From Rubellimicrobium thermophilum DSM 16684 (GTDB lineage Bacteria; Pseudomonadota; Alphaproteobacteria; Rhodobacterales; Rhodobacteraceae), in contig NZ_KE557325.1 in assembly GCF_000442315.1 (NCBI RefSeq), positions 62,001 through 126,000 of the forward strand: a stretch of 64,000 bases of DNA. Direction: 5' to 3'. Each line of letters opens with the position of its first letter. The first letter of the stretch is position 1. The position numbers were made by a program, and so were the translations under genes. The notes under the pieces are model-generated. The model had not been told where the DNA came from and made no database searches. It saw only the letters and a program-made list of their open reading frames with translations. Shown one piece after another: positions 42,599 to 51,995 of this stretch.

Positions 42599-42619
42599 GG
42601 CCGCATCCGGGATGCGGCC
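42599..42619. other. Strong inverted repeat in the carB-pabB divergent region
   Basis: GGCCGCATCC (42599-42608) and GGATGCGGCC (42610-42619) are perfect complements around one base. The RNA would form a stable hairpin with a small loop on either strand. It could be a terminator-like or leader structure, or a DNA operator. The rest of 42492-42770 shows no gene. Confidence 0.4.
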
Positions 42620-42770
42620 TTCCTCTCCGGCAGGCGTTGATTCCGGCGCGCACAGCGCATAGCCCCGTCGCACCGGGCCGGCGGTCGCGCCCGGTCGGAG
42701 ATGCCGGGTCGCCTGCCGTGACGTCCTTCCTCATCGGTCCGCCGTCGCCCCCCTGCGGGCGCCCTGCGCC

Positions 42771-43881
42771 ATGATCCTGCTCGACCACGGGCCCGGCGGG
42801 CGCCCTGCCGCTTTCCTCTTCCCGCAGGGGCTGATCCTCGCGCGGGAGCCGGGCGAGGTGGGGCCCGCCCTCGCCCATGCCGACGAGGCCCGCGCGGCAG
42901 GGGCATGGGTGGCAGGCTGGATCGCCTATGAGGCCGGCGCCGCCTTCGAGCCGCGCCTGGCCGGGGTGTGGCGGGGGGGCGATGCGCCTCTCCTCGTCCT
43001 TGGGCTGTTCGACGGGCCGGTCGCCCCGCCCCCCATCGTGGCCGACCGCGACGGGCATCTGTCGCGGCCCGAGCCGATGATCGCGCGTGCCGATTACGAC
43101 CGGGCCCTTGCCGCGGCCCTCGGCTATATTGCGGCGGGGGATGTCTATCAGGTGAACCTGACCTTCCCCCTCCGGGCGCGGCTGTCGGGCGATCCGCTGC
43201 CGCTCTGGGCGCGGCTGCGGACGGCGGGGGGCCGTGGGCCATGGGGCCTTTGCCGATCTGGGCCAGGGGCCGGTCGTGGCCTCGCTCTCGCCCGAGCTGT
43301 TCTTCCGCGTGCAGGGCGGGCGGATCACGGCGCGGCCCATGAAGGGCACCGCCCCGCGCGATCCCGACCCCGCCCGCGACAGCGCCCTGGCCGGAAACCT
43401 GCGGCGATCGGCCAAGGCCCGGGCGGAAAACCTGATGATCGTGGACCTGCTGCGCAACGACATCGGCCGGCTGTCGCGGACGGGCAGCGTGCGCGTGCCG
43501 GCGCTCTTTGCCATCGAATCCTATGCCACCGTGCATCAGATGACCTCCACGGTGACGGGCGATCTGGCCGAGCCGCCTGCCCTGTCGCGCCTGATGCCCG
43601 CCCTGTTCCCCTGCGGATCGGTCACCGGAGCGCCGAAGATCCGGGCGATGCAGGTGATTCGCGAGCTGGAACCCTTTGCGCGGGGGCCCTATTGCGGGGC
43701 GGTGGGCTGGATGGCCCCGGGGGGGGATTGCGACTGGTCCGTCGCGATCCGCACCCTGGCGATCGAGGGTGAGGCCGTGACAATCGGCGTCGGCGGCGGA
43801 ATCGTGGCCGATTCGACCGCGGCCGGCGAATGGGAGGAGGCCCTGTGGAAGGCACGCTTCCTGAATCCCGCCATCCGCTGA
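42771..43881 (+). CDS. pabB: Aminodeoxychorismate synthase component I, frameshifted
   Basis: About 370 residues after repair. Converts chorismate and ammonia to 4-amino-4-deoxychorismate for folate synthesis. Visible are [19 protein letters not shown], then [57 protein letters not shown] and [20 protein letters not shown], all chorismate-binding signatures. The frame breaks at the G6 run 43226-43231; with five G the sequence reads [15 protein letters not shown]. The N-terminal domain is short compared with TrpE, as usual for stand-alone PabB. It overlaps pabC by 37 bases. Confidence 0.92.
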
Positions 43882-44510
43882 GGCCCGCGCCCCTGCGCGA
43901 CGATGGCGATCCCGGCCTGCGTCTGATCGAGACGCTGGCCTGGGACGGCACGGCCCCGCGGCGCGAGGCACGCCATCTTGCCCGCATGGCCGGGGCCGCT
44001 GCCCGGCTCGGCTGGCCCTTCGATCCCGCGGCCGCCGCACGGATCCTGCGCGAGGGGCGCCGCGGACCGGCCCGGTTGCGGCTGACCATGGGGCGCGACG
44101 GCTCCTTCCGCGTCGAGGAAGGGCCGCTGCCGGCGCCGGCTGCGCTCTGGCGGGTGCGGCTGCATCCCCGGCGCCTGTGCTCGGCCGATCCCTGGCTGGG
44201 CATCAAGTCCAGCCGCCGTGCCCTCTATGACAAAGCCCGCGCGGCGCTCCCCGACGGGGTGGACGAATGGCTGTTCCTCAATGAACGGGGCGAGCTCTGC
44301 GAAGGCACCATCACCACCCTGTTCTTCGACCGCGGAGCGGGCTGGCGGACGCCGCCCCTGGCCTGCGGCTGCCTTCCCGGGGTGCTGCGCGCCGAAATGA
44401 TCGAGACCGGCGCCGCCCGCGAGGAGATCCTGTTGGTCGAAGATCTGCCCCGGACGCGCCTCGCCCTGGGCAACGCCCTGCGCGGCCTCGTGCCGGCGGT
44501 CCTCGTCTGA
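43845..44510 (+). CDS. pabC: Aminodeoxychorismate lyase (class IV aminotransferase fold)
   Basis: A 221-residue PLP enzyme giving 4-aminobenzoate from aminodeoxychorismate. [31 protein letters not shown], the lysine region [17 protein letters not shown] and [20 protein letters not shown] match PabC. The GTG at 43845 is preferred because GGGAGGAGG precedes it at good spacing and the product starts like the family. The frame also has an ATG at 43830. Immediate coupling to pabB supports the pathway assignment. Confidence 0.88.
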   Translation: MEGTLPESRHPLRPAPLRDDGDPGLRLIETLAWDGTAPRREARHLARMAGAAARLGWPFDPAAAARILREGRRGPARLRLTMGRDGSFRVEEGPLPAPAALWRVRLHPRRLCSADPWLGIKSSRRALYDKARAALPDGVDEWLFLNERGELCEGTITTLFFDRGAGWRTPPLACGCLPGVLRAEMIETGAAREEILLVEDLPRTRLALGNALRGLVPAVLV

Positions 44511-44554
44511 GGGGGAAGGAAAGGCGGGCGGGGCCCCGCACAGCCCCCTCCGGC

Positions 44555-44583
44555 TTGACTTCGCCTGCCTGTTGCGATGGATC
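44555..44583 (+). promoter_or_regulatory. Candidate aspS promoter
   Basis: TTGACT (44555-44560) followed after 17 bases by TGGATC (44578-44583). The -35 element is good and the -10 poor. It sits about 30 bases before the aspS ATG. Confidence 0.3.
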
Positions 44584-44610
44584 GGCGGGACCGTCCGAAG
44601 GAGGCGCCCC

Positions 44611-46392
44611 ATGCACCGCTACCGCAGCCATACCTGCGCCGATCTGCGCCCCGACCATGCGGGACAGGCGGTGCGCCTGTCCGGCTGGGTCCACAGGGTG
44701 CGCGACCATGGCGGCATCCTCTTCGTGGATCTGCGCGACCATTACGGCATCACCCAGTGCCTGGCCGACCCGGACTCCCCCGTCTTTGCCGAGGTGGAAC
44801 GGCTGCGTGCCGAATCCTGCGTGCGCATCGACGGGGTCGTGAAGCGGCGCGACCCCGCCCTTGTCAATCCGAAGATCCCGACCGGCGAGATCGAGGTCTT
44901 CATCCGGGCCCTCGAAGTCCTGGGTCCGGCGGGCGACCTGCCCCTTCAGGTCTTCGGGGATCAGGAATACCCCGAGGAGACACGCCTGCGCTACCGCTTT
45001 CTCGATCTGCGCCGCGAGGCGATGCAGCGCAAGATGATGCTGCGGTCGGACGTGATCCGGTCCCTGCGGCAGCGGATGTGGGCGCAGGGCTTCCGCGAAT
45101 ACCAGACGCCGATCATCACCGCCTCCTCCCCCGAAGGGGCGCGGGACTTCCTGGTGCCCTCGCGCCTGCATCCGGGCAAGTTCTATGCCCTGCCGCAGGC
45201 GCCCCAGCAGTTCAAGCAGCTCCTGATGGTGTCGGGCTTCGACCGCTATTTCCAGATCGCCCCCTGTTTCCGCGACGAGGATCCCCGCGCCGACCGCAGC
45301 CCGACCGACTTCTACCAGCTCGACATGGAGATGTCCTTCGTCACGCAGGAGGATGTCTTTGCCGCCATGGAGCCGGTCCTGCGCGGCGTCTTCGAGGAGT
45401 TCGGCGGCGGGCGCAAGGTCGATGCCGACTGGCCCCGCATCTCTCATGCCGATGCCGCGCTGTGGTATGGTACCGACAAGCCCGACCTGCGCAATCCGAT
45501 CCGGATGCAGCGTGTCTCGGATCATTTCCGCGGTTCGGGCTTCCGCGTCTTCGCCGCCCTGCTCGAGCAGGAGGGAACCGAGGTGCGCGCCATTCCCGCC
45601 CCCGGCGGGGGCAGCCGTGCCTTCTGCGACCGCATGAATGCCTGGGCCCAGAAGGAAGGTCTGCCGGGGATGGGCTACATCTTCTGGCGGCAGGCCGAAG
45701 GCGGCGGGCTCGAAGCCGCCGGCCCCATCGCCAAGGCCCTCGGCCCCGAACGGACCGAGGCCATCCGCCTGCAGCTCGGCCTCGGCGAGGGGGATGCGGC
45801 CTTCTTCCTGGGCGGCCGGCCGGCCGTCTTCGAGAAGATCGCCGGACGGGCCCGGGTCCTGATCGGCGAGGAGCTGGGCCTGACCGAGAAGGACCGCTTC
45901 GCCTTTGCCTGGATCGTCGATTTCCCGATGTTCGAGCGCGACCCGGAGACGGGACGGATCGACTTCTCCCACAACCCCTTCTCCATGCCGCAGGGGGGGC
46001 TGGCCGCGCTCGACGGCGATCCCCTGCAGGTCGTGGCCTATCAGTATGACCTGGCCTGCAACGGCTACGAGCTCGTCTCGGGCGGGATCCGCAACCATAC
46101 GCCCGAGATCATGTTCCGCGCCTTCGAGATCGCAGGCTATGGCCGGGAGGAGGTGGAGCGGCGCTTCGGCGGAATGGTCAATGCCTTCCGCTACGGGGCG
46201 CCGCCGCATGGCGGATGTGCCGCCGGGATCGACCGCATGGTGATGCTGCTCGCCGACGAGCCGAATATCCGCGAAGTCATCCTCTTCCCGATGAACCAGC
46301 GGGCCGAGGATCTGCTGATGGGGGCGCCCTCCGATCCCACGCCCCAGCAGCTGCGCGAGCTGGGTCTGCGCATCGTGAAGGAGACGGCGTGA
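44611..46392 (+). CDS. aspS: Aspartyl-tRNA synthetase
   Basis: A 593-residue class IIb synthetase. The OB-fold anticodon-binding domain ([20 protein letters not shown]) is followed by class II motifs: motif 2 [19 protein letters not shown] and motif 3 [20 protein letters not shown], with a bacterial insertion domain between ([19 protein letters not shown]). The ATG at 44611 follows AAGGAGG. The frame extends 13 codons upstream but lacks homology. Whether it also charges tRNA-Asn cannot be told. Confidence 0.97.
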   Translation: MHRYRSHTCADLRPDHAGQAVRLSGWVHRVRDHGGILFVDLRDHYGITQCLADPDSPVFAEVERLRAESCVRIDGVVKRRDPALVNPKIPTGEIEVFIRALEVLGPAGDLPLQVFGDQEYPEETRLRYRFLDLRREAMQRKMMLRSDVIRSLRQRMWAQGFREYQTPIITASSPEGARDFLVPSRLHPGKFYALPQAPQQFKQLLMVSGFDRYFQIAPCFRDEDPRADRSPTDFYQLDMEMSFVTQEDVFAAMEPVLRGVFEEFGGGRKVDADWPRISHADAALWYGTDKPDLRNPIRMQRVSDHFRGSGFRVFAALLEQEGTEVRAIPAPGGGSRAFCDRMNAWAQKEGLPGMGYIFWRQAEGGGLEAAGPIAKALGPERTEAIRLQLGLGEGDAAFFLGGRPAVFEKIAGRARVLIGEELGLTEKDRFAFAWIVDFPMFERDPETGRIDFSHNPFSMPQGGLAALDGDPLQVVAYQYDLACNGYELVSGGIRNHTPEIMFRAFEIAGYGREEVERRFGGMVNAFRYGAPPHGGCAAGIDRMVMLLADEPNIREVILFPMNQRAEDLLMGAPSDPTPQQLRELGLRIVKETA

Positions 46393-46521
46393 CGGCGGAG
46401 ACGGCGTAAGCCCGCCGACGAGGCCGCCAAAGAGCCATGGAAGGGGCACGGGCCCCCTCCGCCTGGGTCGCGGCCCCCTTATGCTGGGGCCGACGCGAGG
46501 GGGGGAAGGGGGGAGGGGGCC

Positions 46522-47895
46522 GTGACCTTCGATCCGCATCTGGCCGCGATCCGCTTCGGCACCGGCCTGTCGCCGTATCTGCCTCCGCCGTCCTCGATCG
46601 AGGCCATGCTGGAGCGGCTCGCCGGTCCCGACGTGGCGGCGCGCGCCATCCCCGCCATGTCCTACACGGAGGCTCTGGCGATCGAGAGGGCCTTCGCGCA
46701 GGCCAACAGACAGGCCCGCAACGGCGAGACGGCGGCGATCCGTGCCGCCGCCAGGGCCGAGCGCGACCGCCTGCGCCGCCTTGTCGAGCCCACGCGCCTT
46801 GCCCAGTTCCGCACCGTGCTCGCCCGGCAGGTGGCCAGCGAGGACGCCCTGCGCGAACGGCTCCTGCTCTTCTGGGCCAATCACTTCACGGCCCGTCCCA
46901 AGACGACCGTCGCCGGCATCCTGATCGCCCCCTATGTGGAAGAGGCGATCCGCCCCCATGTCGCGGGGCGCTTTGCCGACATGCTGACGGCGGTCGCCCT
47001 GCACCCGGTGATGGTCGCCTATCTGGATCAGGCGCGGTCCATCGGACCGGGCAGCATCCAGGGCCGGCAGAGCGGGCGGGGCCTCAACGAGAACTACGCG
47101 CGCGAGCTGCTGGAGCTGCATACCGTCGGCGTGGGGGGCGGCTACACGCAGGAGGATGTGCGTCAGCTGGCGCTTCTGCTGACCGGCGTGACGGTCGCGG
47201 AGGGGCAGACGGTCTATCGCCCGCGCTGGGCCGAGCCGGGGGCAGAGACGGTTCTGGGCCGGACCTATCCGGCAGAGGCCGATCTGGCCACGGTGCAGGC
47301 GGTTCTGGCCGATCTTGCCGTCCGGCCCGAGACGGCCCGCCATCTGGCCCGCAAGCTCGCGGTCCATTTCGTCTCGGACGCGCCCGAGGAGAGGCTGGTG
47401 GAGGCGCTGGCCGGGGAATGGCTGGCCAGCGGGGGCGATCTGCTCGCCGTGACGGGGGCGCTGCTGCGCCATCCCGCCGCCTGGTCACCCCGGAAGGACA
47501 AGGTCAAGCCCCCCGTCGATTTCATCGCCTCTGCCCTGCGGGCGCTGGGGCTGGGGGCGGACTTCCTCCTGCCCCTCGGGTTCCGCGAGACGCGGCGGCT
47601 CCTTGCCAACCCCCTCGCCGTGATGGGCCAGCCCTGGCAGGATCCGCCGGGACCCGATGGCTGGCCCGAGGCCCCGGAGGCCTGGATCACGCCCCAGTTC
47701 ATGGCCGCGCGCATCGACTGGGCCATGAACCGGCCCGAGGAGATGCAGCCCGACCTGCCCGACCCGCGCGATTTCGTGCGCATCGCGCTGGGTCCGGCGG
47801 CGCGCGAGGAAGTCATCTTTGCCGCGCATGCCGCCGAGCGGCCCTCCGAGGCGATCGGCGTGATCCTTGCCTCGAGCGATTTCCAGAGGAGATGA
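46522..47895 (+). CDS. DUF1800 domain protein
   Basis: 457 residues, all-helical. The family hallmarks LLLFWANHFTARPKTTVAG (near 115) and NENYARELLELHTVGVGGGY (near 190) are present, as is HLARKLAVHFVSD. DUF1800 proteins have no established biochemical role and are nearly always encoded with a DUF1501 protein, as here. The GTG at 46522 follows GGGGGAGGGGG. The downstream partner starts three bases after the stop. Confidence 0.9.
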   Translation: MTFDPHLAAIRFGTGLSPYLPPPSSIEAMLERLAGPDVAARAIPAMSYTEALAIERAFAQANRQARNGETAAIRAAARAERDRLRRLVEPTRLAQFRTVLARQVASEDALRERLLLFWANHFTARPKTTVAGILIAPYVEEAIRPHVAGRFADMLTAVALHPVMVAYLDQARSIGPGSIQGRQSGRGLNENYARELLELHTVGVGGGYTQEDVRQLALLLTGVTVAEGQTVYRPRWAEPGAETVLGRTYPAEADLATVQAVLADLAVRPETARHLARKLAVHFVSDAPEERLVEALAGEWLASGGDLLAVTGALLRHPAAWSPRKDKVKPPVDFIASALRALGLGADFLLPLGFRETRRLLANPLAVMGQPWQDPPGPDGWPEAPEAWITPQFMAARIDWAMNRPEEMQPDLPDPRDFVRIALGPAAREEVIFAAHAAERPSEAIGVILASSDFQRR

Positions 47896-47898
47896 GGC

Positions 47899-49092
47899 AT
47901 GGCCGTCCTGCTCAACCGCCGGCAGATGATCGGGGGGCTGGCCCTCGGCTGTTCCGCCGCCGCCTCGCCCCTTGTCACCCCCATCGCCTTCGCCCGCGCC
48001 CCCTGGGAGGAGCGCCTTGTCGTGCTGATCCTGCGGGGGGCGATGGACGGGCTCGACGCGGTCCGCCCCGTCGGCGATCCGGCCTTCCGGGCGCTGCGAC
48101 CCACCTTGTCGGAGGGCGGGCTGCCGCTCGACGGCTGGTGGGAGCTGCATCCCGCGCTCGGGCCGCTTCTGCCGCTGTGGCAGGCCGGCGAATTCGGCGC
48201 GGCCCATGCGGTGGCCACGCCCTATCGCGACCGGCGCAGCCATTTCGACGGACAGGACATCCTCGAGGCCGGGACGGGCGGGCCAGATCTGATGCGGCTG
48301 CGCGATGGCTGGCTCAACCGGGCGCTTGCCCTGCTGCCGGGGGTGGAGGCCGAGACAGCCTTCGCCATCGGGCGCGAACATCTGCTGATCCTGTCGGGAC
48401 AGGTGCCCGTCAGCCAGTGGTCCCCCGAGGCGCGGCTGCGCCTGTCCCCCCAGGCACGACGGCTCATCGAATCGGTTCAGCATGACGACCCGCTGTTCCG
48501 CGATGCCTCGCTCATGGCGATGGAGATCGTGGACGAGCTCGCCGCCGAGGCCGAGGAGGGGGGGCAGGCGATGATGGCCGGCCCCGCCGCCGGCGGCGGC
48601 CCCCATGGCCAACTGGCCGACTTCGCCGCCTCGCGCCTGCGCGGAGAGACGCGGATCGCGAGCTTCTCGCTCGGGGGATGGGATACCCATGTGCAGCAGG
48701 CGCAGAACCTGACGCGCGCCCTGGGGCGCCTGGCCGAGACGATCCTGGCGCTGAAGGACGGGCTGGGGCCGCTCTGGGACCGCACGGCGGTGCTCTGCCT
48801 GACCGAGTTCGGCCGCACCGCGCGCGAGAACGGCTCGGGGGGGACGGATCACGGCACGGGGGGGGCGATGCTGTTCGCAGGCGGGGCGCTGCGCGGGGGG
48901 CGGGTGCTGGGGGACTGGCCCGGTCTCGATGAGGCCGATCTCTATCAGGGACGGGACCTCATGCCCACGCGCGATGTCCGCGCCCATGCCGCCTGGGTGC
49001 TGCGCGCCTTTGCGGGATTGTCGCGCCCCGATCTCGAAGGGACGGTGTTCCCGGCCCTCGACATGGGATCCGACCCGGGCCTTGTCCTCTAG
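47899..49092 (+). CDS. DUF1501 protein, probable Tat-exported
   Basis: 397 residues. The N-terminus NRRQMIGGLALGCSAAAS has a twin-arginine and hydrophobic run typical of Tat signals. The body shows the sulfatase-like DUF1501 pattern (VVLILRGAMDGLDAVRP, YRDRRSHFDGQDILE, FSLGGWDTHVQQ, VLCLTEFGRTARENGSGGTD, HGTGGAMLFAGG). The fold relates to alkaline-phosphatase-like enzymes, and its Asp/His residues could bind metal. Together with DUF1800 it forms a two-gene operon of unknown function. Confidence 0.88.
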   Translation: MAVLLNRRQMIGGLALGCSAAASPLVTPIAFARAPWEERLVVLILRGAMDGLDAVRPVGDPAFRALRPTLSEGGLPLDGWWELHPALGPLLPLWQAGEFGAAHAVATPYRDRRSHFDGQDILEAGTGGPDLMRLRDGWLNRALALLPGVEAETAFAIGREHLLILSGQVPVSQWSPEARLRLSPQARRLIESVQHDDPLFRDASLMAMEIVDELAAEAEEGGQAMMAGPAAGGGPHGQLADFAASRLRGETRIASFSLGGWDTHVQQAQNLTRALGRLAETILALKDGLGPLWDRTAVLCLTEFGRTARENGSGGTDHGTGGAMLFAGGALRGGRVLGDWPGLDEADLYQGRDLMPTRDVRAHAAWVLRAFAGLSRPDLEGTVFPALDMGSDPGLVL

Positions 49093-49170
49093 CCGCCCGT
49101 CCGCCCGCCCGGCGGGGGACGGGATCGGCGGGCATCGCGGCCTGCATGGCTGCGCGGGGGGGCGGATGCG

Positions 49171-49198
49171 AAAAGGGGCCGGCGCGGCCGCCGACCCC
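49171..49198 (-). terminator. Rho-independent terminator of the Bax-inhibitor gene
   Basis: A 9-bp stem with one G-U pair (49175-49183 with 49190-49198) and a 6-base loop. Read on the minus strand it is followed by TTTT. It lies about 54 bases beyond the stop of the 49252 gene and faces the DUF1501 gene end. Confidence 0.75.
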
Positions 49199-49251
49199 CA
49201 TCCGTCGAAACCATCCCCTTTCGGGACCCGCCCTGCGGCAGGTGCTGCGGC

Positions 49252-49995
49252 TTACTCGCGATTGCCGAGGAAGCTCAGCAGGAAGGTGAAGATGTTGATG
49301 AAGTTGATGTAGAGGCTCAGCGCCCCGAGGATCGCCGACTTGCCCAGCCATTCAACATCGCCATGGGCGGCATGGGCGACATATTCGGACTTGATGCGCT
49401 GCGTGTCATAGGCGGTCAGACCGGCAAAGATCAGCAGGCCGATCACCGACACGGCGAAGTGGATCGCGGGCGAGCCGATGAAGATGTTGATGAGCGAGGC
49501 CACGATCAGCCCGATCACCCCCATGATGAGGAAGGATCCCCAGCCGGAGATGTCGCGCTTGGTCGTGTAGCCCCAGAGCGAGAGGCCCGCAAAGGCGATC
49601 GCGGTGACAAGGAAGGTCTGCGCGATGGACAGGCCGGTGAAGGCGGCGAAGATCCAGGCGAGCGACAGCCCCATCAGCGCCGAGAAGAGGTAGAACAGCC
49701 CCTGCAGCCCCGCCGCGGAGACGCGGTTGATCGCCCCGCCGATGACGAAGACGAAGATCAGCGGCGCGAACATCGCGATCCAGCCCAGGATGTTCGGCTG
49801 GAGCGTCACGGGATCGCGGAAGATGGACAGCAGCGCCGGCGACGACCCGACCGCCCAGGCCACGCCGGCTGTGACCAGCATGCCCACGGACATCGTGCCG
49901 TAGACCTTGTTCATGTGGGCGCGCAGCCCCTCGTCGATCCGCGCGGCGCGGGTGCCGACGGTGGTCCCTGCGCGGAGCGTGTTGAAATCTGCCAT
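49252..49995 (-). CDS. Bax inhibitor-1/YccA family membrane protein
   Basis: A 247-residue protein with seven membrane helices, of the BI-1/YccA/YbhL family that includes calcium-leak channels and, in E. coli, FtsH-interacting proteins. Visible are NKVYGTMSVGMLVTAGVAWA near residue 28, GLQGLFYLFSALMGLSLAWI and the C-terminal AYDTQRIKSEY with ALSLYINFINIFTFLL. The start at 49995 has a GGAGGGG site upstream. Confidence 0.94.
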   Translation of the reverse strand: MADFNTLRAGTTVGTRAARIDEGLRAHMNKVYGTMSVGMLVTAGVAWAVGSSPALLSIFRDPVTLQPNILGWIAMFAPLIFVFVIGGAINRVSAAGLQGLFYLFSALMGLSLAWIFAAFTGLSIAQTFLVTAIAFAGLSLWGYTTKRDISGWGSFLIMGVIGLIVASLINIFIGSPAIHFAVSVIGLLIFAGLTAYDTQRIKSEYVAHAAHGDVEWLGKSAILGALSLYINFINIFTFLLSFLGNRE

Positions 49996-50109
49996 CGATC
50001 CCCTCCGTTCGTGTCTCCCCAAGGGGCCGCCCATGCGGGCAGCGCCTTTGGGCCAGCATATCGGAAGGGGGGGATGGCATTTCAAGACGCAATCGGCCGC
50101 AGCCTCGAT

Positions 50110-50334
50110 CTACCGCAGCCAGTGGGCCGGCACGTCCCAGATGGGCCGCTCCGCCTCCTGCAGGGCCTGATCGCGCGTCAGGCCGATGTCGCGCAGGATG
50201 TGATCGTCCAGGTCCGCCAGATGGCGGCGCGAACGGCCGCAGTCGAGACGCCGCAGCAGCCGGCCCCAGGGCGGAAGACGCAGGGCGGCCGGGCGAAGGC
50301 GGACAAGGGCAGGGAAGGACAGCGGGCGGTCCAT
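50110..50334 (-). CDS. DUF1127 small protein
   Basis: 74 residues with an Arg/Leu-rich first half and the DUF1127 motif LADLDDHILRDIGLTRDQAL. Such small Arg-rich proteins have been linked to RNA maturation and to phosphate or stress responses in alphaproteobacteria. It is transcribed divergently from the LysR gene, whose product may control it. Confidence 0.82.
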   Translation of the reverse strand: MDRPLSFPALVRLRPAALRLPPWGRLLRRLDCGRSRRHLADLDDHILRDIGLTRDQALQEAERPIWDVPAHWLR

Positions 50335-50412
50335 GATGGACTCCGGTTTGCAGGGGATTGGCGATGCAGGATCGTGATGACAGGCGGGGCCGCCATTCCG
50401 ATGCTTGATGGA

Positions 50413-50427
50413 TCGCATGGAATGCGA
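50413..50427. promoter_or_regulatory. Inverted repeat in the DUF1127-lysR divergent promoter
   Basis: TCGCATGGAATGCGA is a perfect 6-3-6 inverted repeat placed 48 bases before the lysR ATG and about 80 bases before the DUF1127 start. LysR regulators normally bind such dyads and repress their own gene while activating the divergent one. Binding is inferred from position. Confidence 0.5.
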
Positions 50428-50474
50428 CATCATGGAAATGAATGTTTGTCGGGCCATCCATCAGGTATCGTGAT

Positions 50475-51371
50475 ATGCCGCGCAATCTCGACCTGACCGC
50501 CCTGCGGTCCTTCCTGACGGTGGCCGAATCAGGCGGGGTGACGCGGGCGGCGGGTCTGCTGAACCTCACCCAATCCGCGGTTTCGATGCAGATCCGGCGG
50601 CTGGAGGAGGGGCTCGGCCTTGATCTGCTGGACCGCTCCGGGCGCGGGGTGGCGCTGACCCCTGCGGGAGAGCAGCTCCTGGCCTATGCGCGCCGTCTGA
50701 TCGCGCTCAATGACGAGGCGCTGGCGCGGCTGACTGCGCGCGGACAGGAAGGCGAGATCGTGCTTGGCGTGCCCTGCGACATCGTCTTTCCGGCGATTCC
50801 GGCGGTGCTGCGCCGCTTTGCCCGGGACTTTCCGCGCATCAAGGTCAATCTCGTCTCCTCCTTCACGCGCATGCTCAAGGACGGGTTCGAGAGGGGCGCG
50901 ATCGATGTCATCCTCACGACCGAGGATCATGTTCCCCCGGGGGCCGAGACGCTGGCCGTGCTGCCGCTGGTCTGGGTCGGGGCGCGGGGCGGGCGGGCCT
51001 GGCGCGAAAGGCCGCTGCGCCTGGCCTTTTCCACGCAATGCATCTTCCGCCAGCCGGTGCAGCGCTGCCTCGACCGGGCCGGCATCCCCTGGGAGATGGC
51101 CGTGGAAACGGCTTCAGACGGGTCGGTGCAGGCGACGGTCAGTGCCGATCTGGCTGTGCAGACGCTGCTTGACGGCACCTTCGCGGCCCGCGACGATTCC
51201 CTGTTCGAGGTGATCGATCACGGCGGGGCGCTGCCCGAACTCTGGTCGGTGCATATCAATCTCTATGCCCGTTCACCGGCTGTCCTGCCGGCACAGGCCG
51301 ATCTGCTGGAGCTGATCCGTCAGGAGTATGGGGCAGCCGGAAGCGGGGGCGGGCGCCTGGTCGCGGCCTGA
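50475..51371 (+). CDS. LysR-family transcriptional regulator
   Basis: 298 residues: an N-terminal winged helix-turn-helix (LTALRSFLTVAESGGVTRAA then LNLTQSAVSMQIRRLEEGLG), a linker helix, and a periplasmic-binding-like effector domain (LGVPCDIVFPAIPAVLRRFA). The effector cannot be predicted. The ATG at 50475 is preferred; an upstream ATG at 50442 in the same frame would extend into the promoter region. Confidence 0.93.
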   Translation: MPRNLDLTALRSFLTVAESGGVTRAAGLLNLTQSAVSMQIRRLEEGLGLDLLDRSGRGVALTPAGEQLLAYARRLIALNDEALARLTARGQEGEIVLGVPCDIVFPAIPAVLRRFARDFPRIKVNLVSSFTRMLKDGFERGAIDVILTTEDHVPPGAETLAVLPLVWVGARGGRAWRERPLRLAFSTQCIFRQPVQRCLDRAGIPWEMAVETASDGSVQATVSADLAVQTLLDGTFAARDDSLFEVIDHGGALPELWSVHINLYARSPAVLPAQADLLELIRQEYGAAGSGGGRLVAA

Positions 51372-51542
51372 GCGGGCAGCCACCTGTCCAAAAAGCCAAG
51401 ATGCATTTTGCAACCTATCCGTGTTTGCTCCAGATGCGGCACTCCCGTATGCGGGGATCGCACGTCGGGGGGCGCGGGCCGGGGACGGGCCGGATCCCCT
51501 TCGTCCGACTGGTCCGAAGCGCAGACAGTGAAAGGTGAAGGC

Positions 51543-51920
51543 ATGACGAAACACCCGGTCGATGTTCATGTGGGCAAGCGGATCCGACACCGGCGCTGGA
51601 CGATCGGCGTCACGCAGCAGCAGCTTGCCGATCGCGTGGGAATCAAGTTCCAGCAGATCCAGAAATACGAAACCGGCATGAACCGCGTCAGCGCCTCGCG
51701 CCTGTGGGACATCGCGCATGCGCTGGGGGTGCCGGTCGCCTTCTTCTTCGAAGGGCTCGAGAACGGCGCCCAGCCGGATCTGGCTGTCGGCCCGAGCATG
51801 CCCGGCGACATCCTCGCCGACCGTGAGGCGCTCGAGCTGCTGCGCAACTACTACGCCATCCCCGAGGCCCAGCGCCGCCGGCTCTTCGATCTCGCCCGCG
51901 TCCTCAGCGACGCTGCCTGA
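51543..51920 (+). CDS. XRE-family regulator (conserved alphaproteobacterial type)
   Basis: A 125-residue protein with an N-terminal Cro/C1 helix-turn-helix (GKRIRHRRWTIGVTQQQLAD, VGIKFQQIQKYETGMNRVSA) and the conserved FFFEGL segment, then a tail of about 50 residues. This form is widespread in Rhizobiales and Rhodobacterales. The ATG at 51543 follows AAAGGTGAAGG. The upstream gap (51372-51542) has an AT-rich patch near 51400-51430 that probably holds its promoter. Confidence 0.92.
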   Translation: MTKHPVDVHVGKRIRHRRWTIGVTQQQLADRVGIKFQQIQKYETGMNRVSASRLWDIAHALGVPVAFFFEGLENGAQPDLAVGPSMPGDILADREALELLRNYYAIPEAQRRRLFDLARVLSDAA

Positions 51921-51936
51921 GGATCCACGGCCCGGC

Positions 51937-51966
51937 TTGACCGGCCTGCCTCGGCCGCGCTAGCGC
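51937..51966 (+). promoter_or_regulatory. Candidate promoter of the phosphatase gene
   Basis: TTGACC (51937-51942), an 18-base spacer and TAGCGC (51961-51966). The CTTGAC...CTAG layout is common in Rhodobacteraceae promoters. It would give a leader of about 22 bases. Confidence 0.4.
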
Positions 51967-51995
51967 TCCGCCACCCCAAGACGCGGAGCCGGCCT

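Noticed and set aside
44311-47472. 1,053-residue minus-strand frame across pabC, aspS and DUF1800
   Set aside because: Spans the antisense of three well-supported genes, including aspS.
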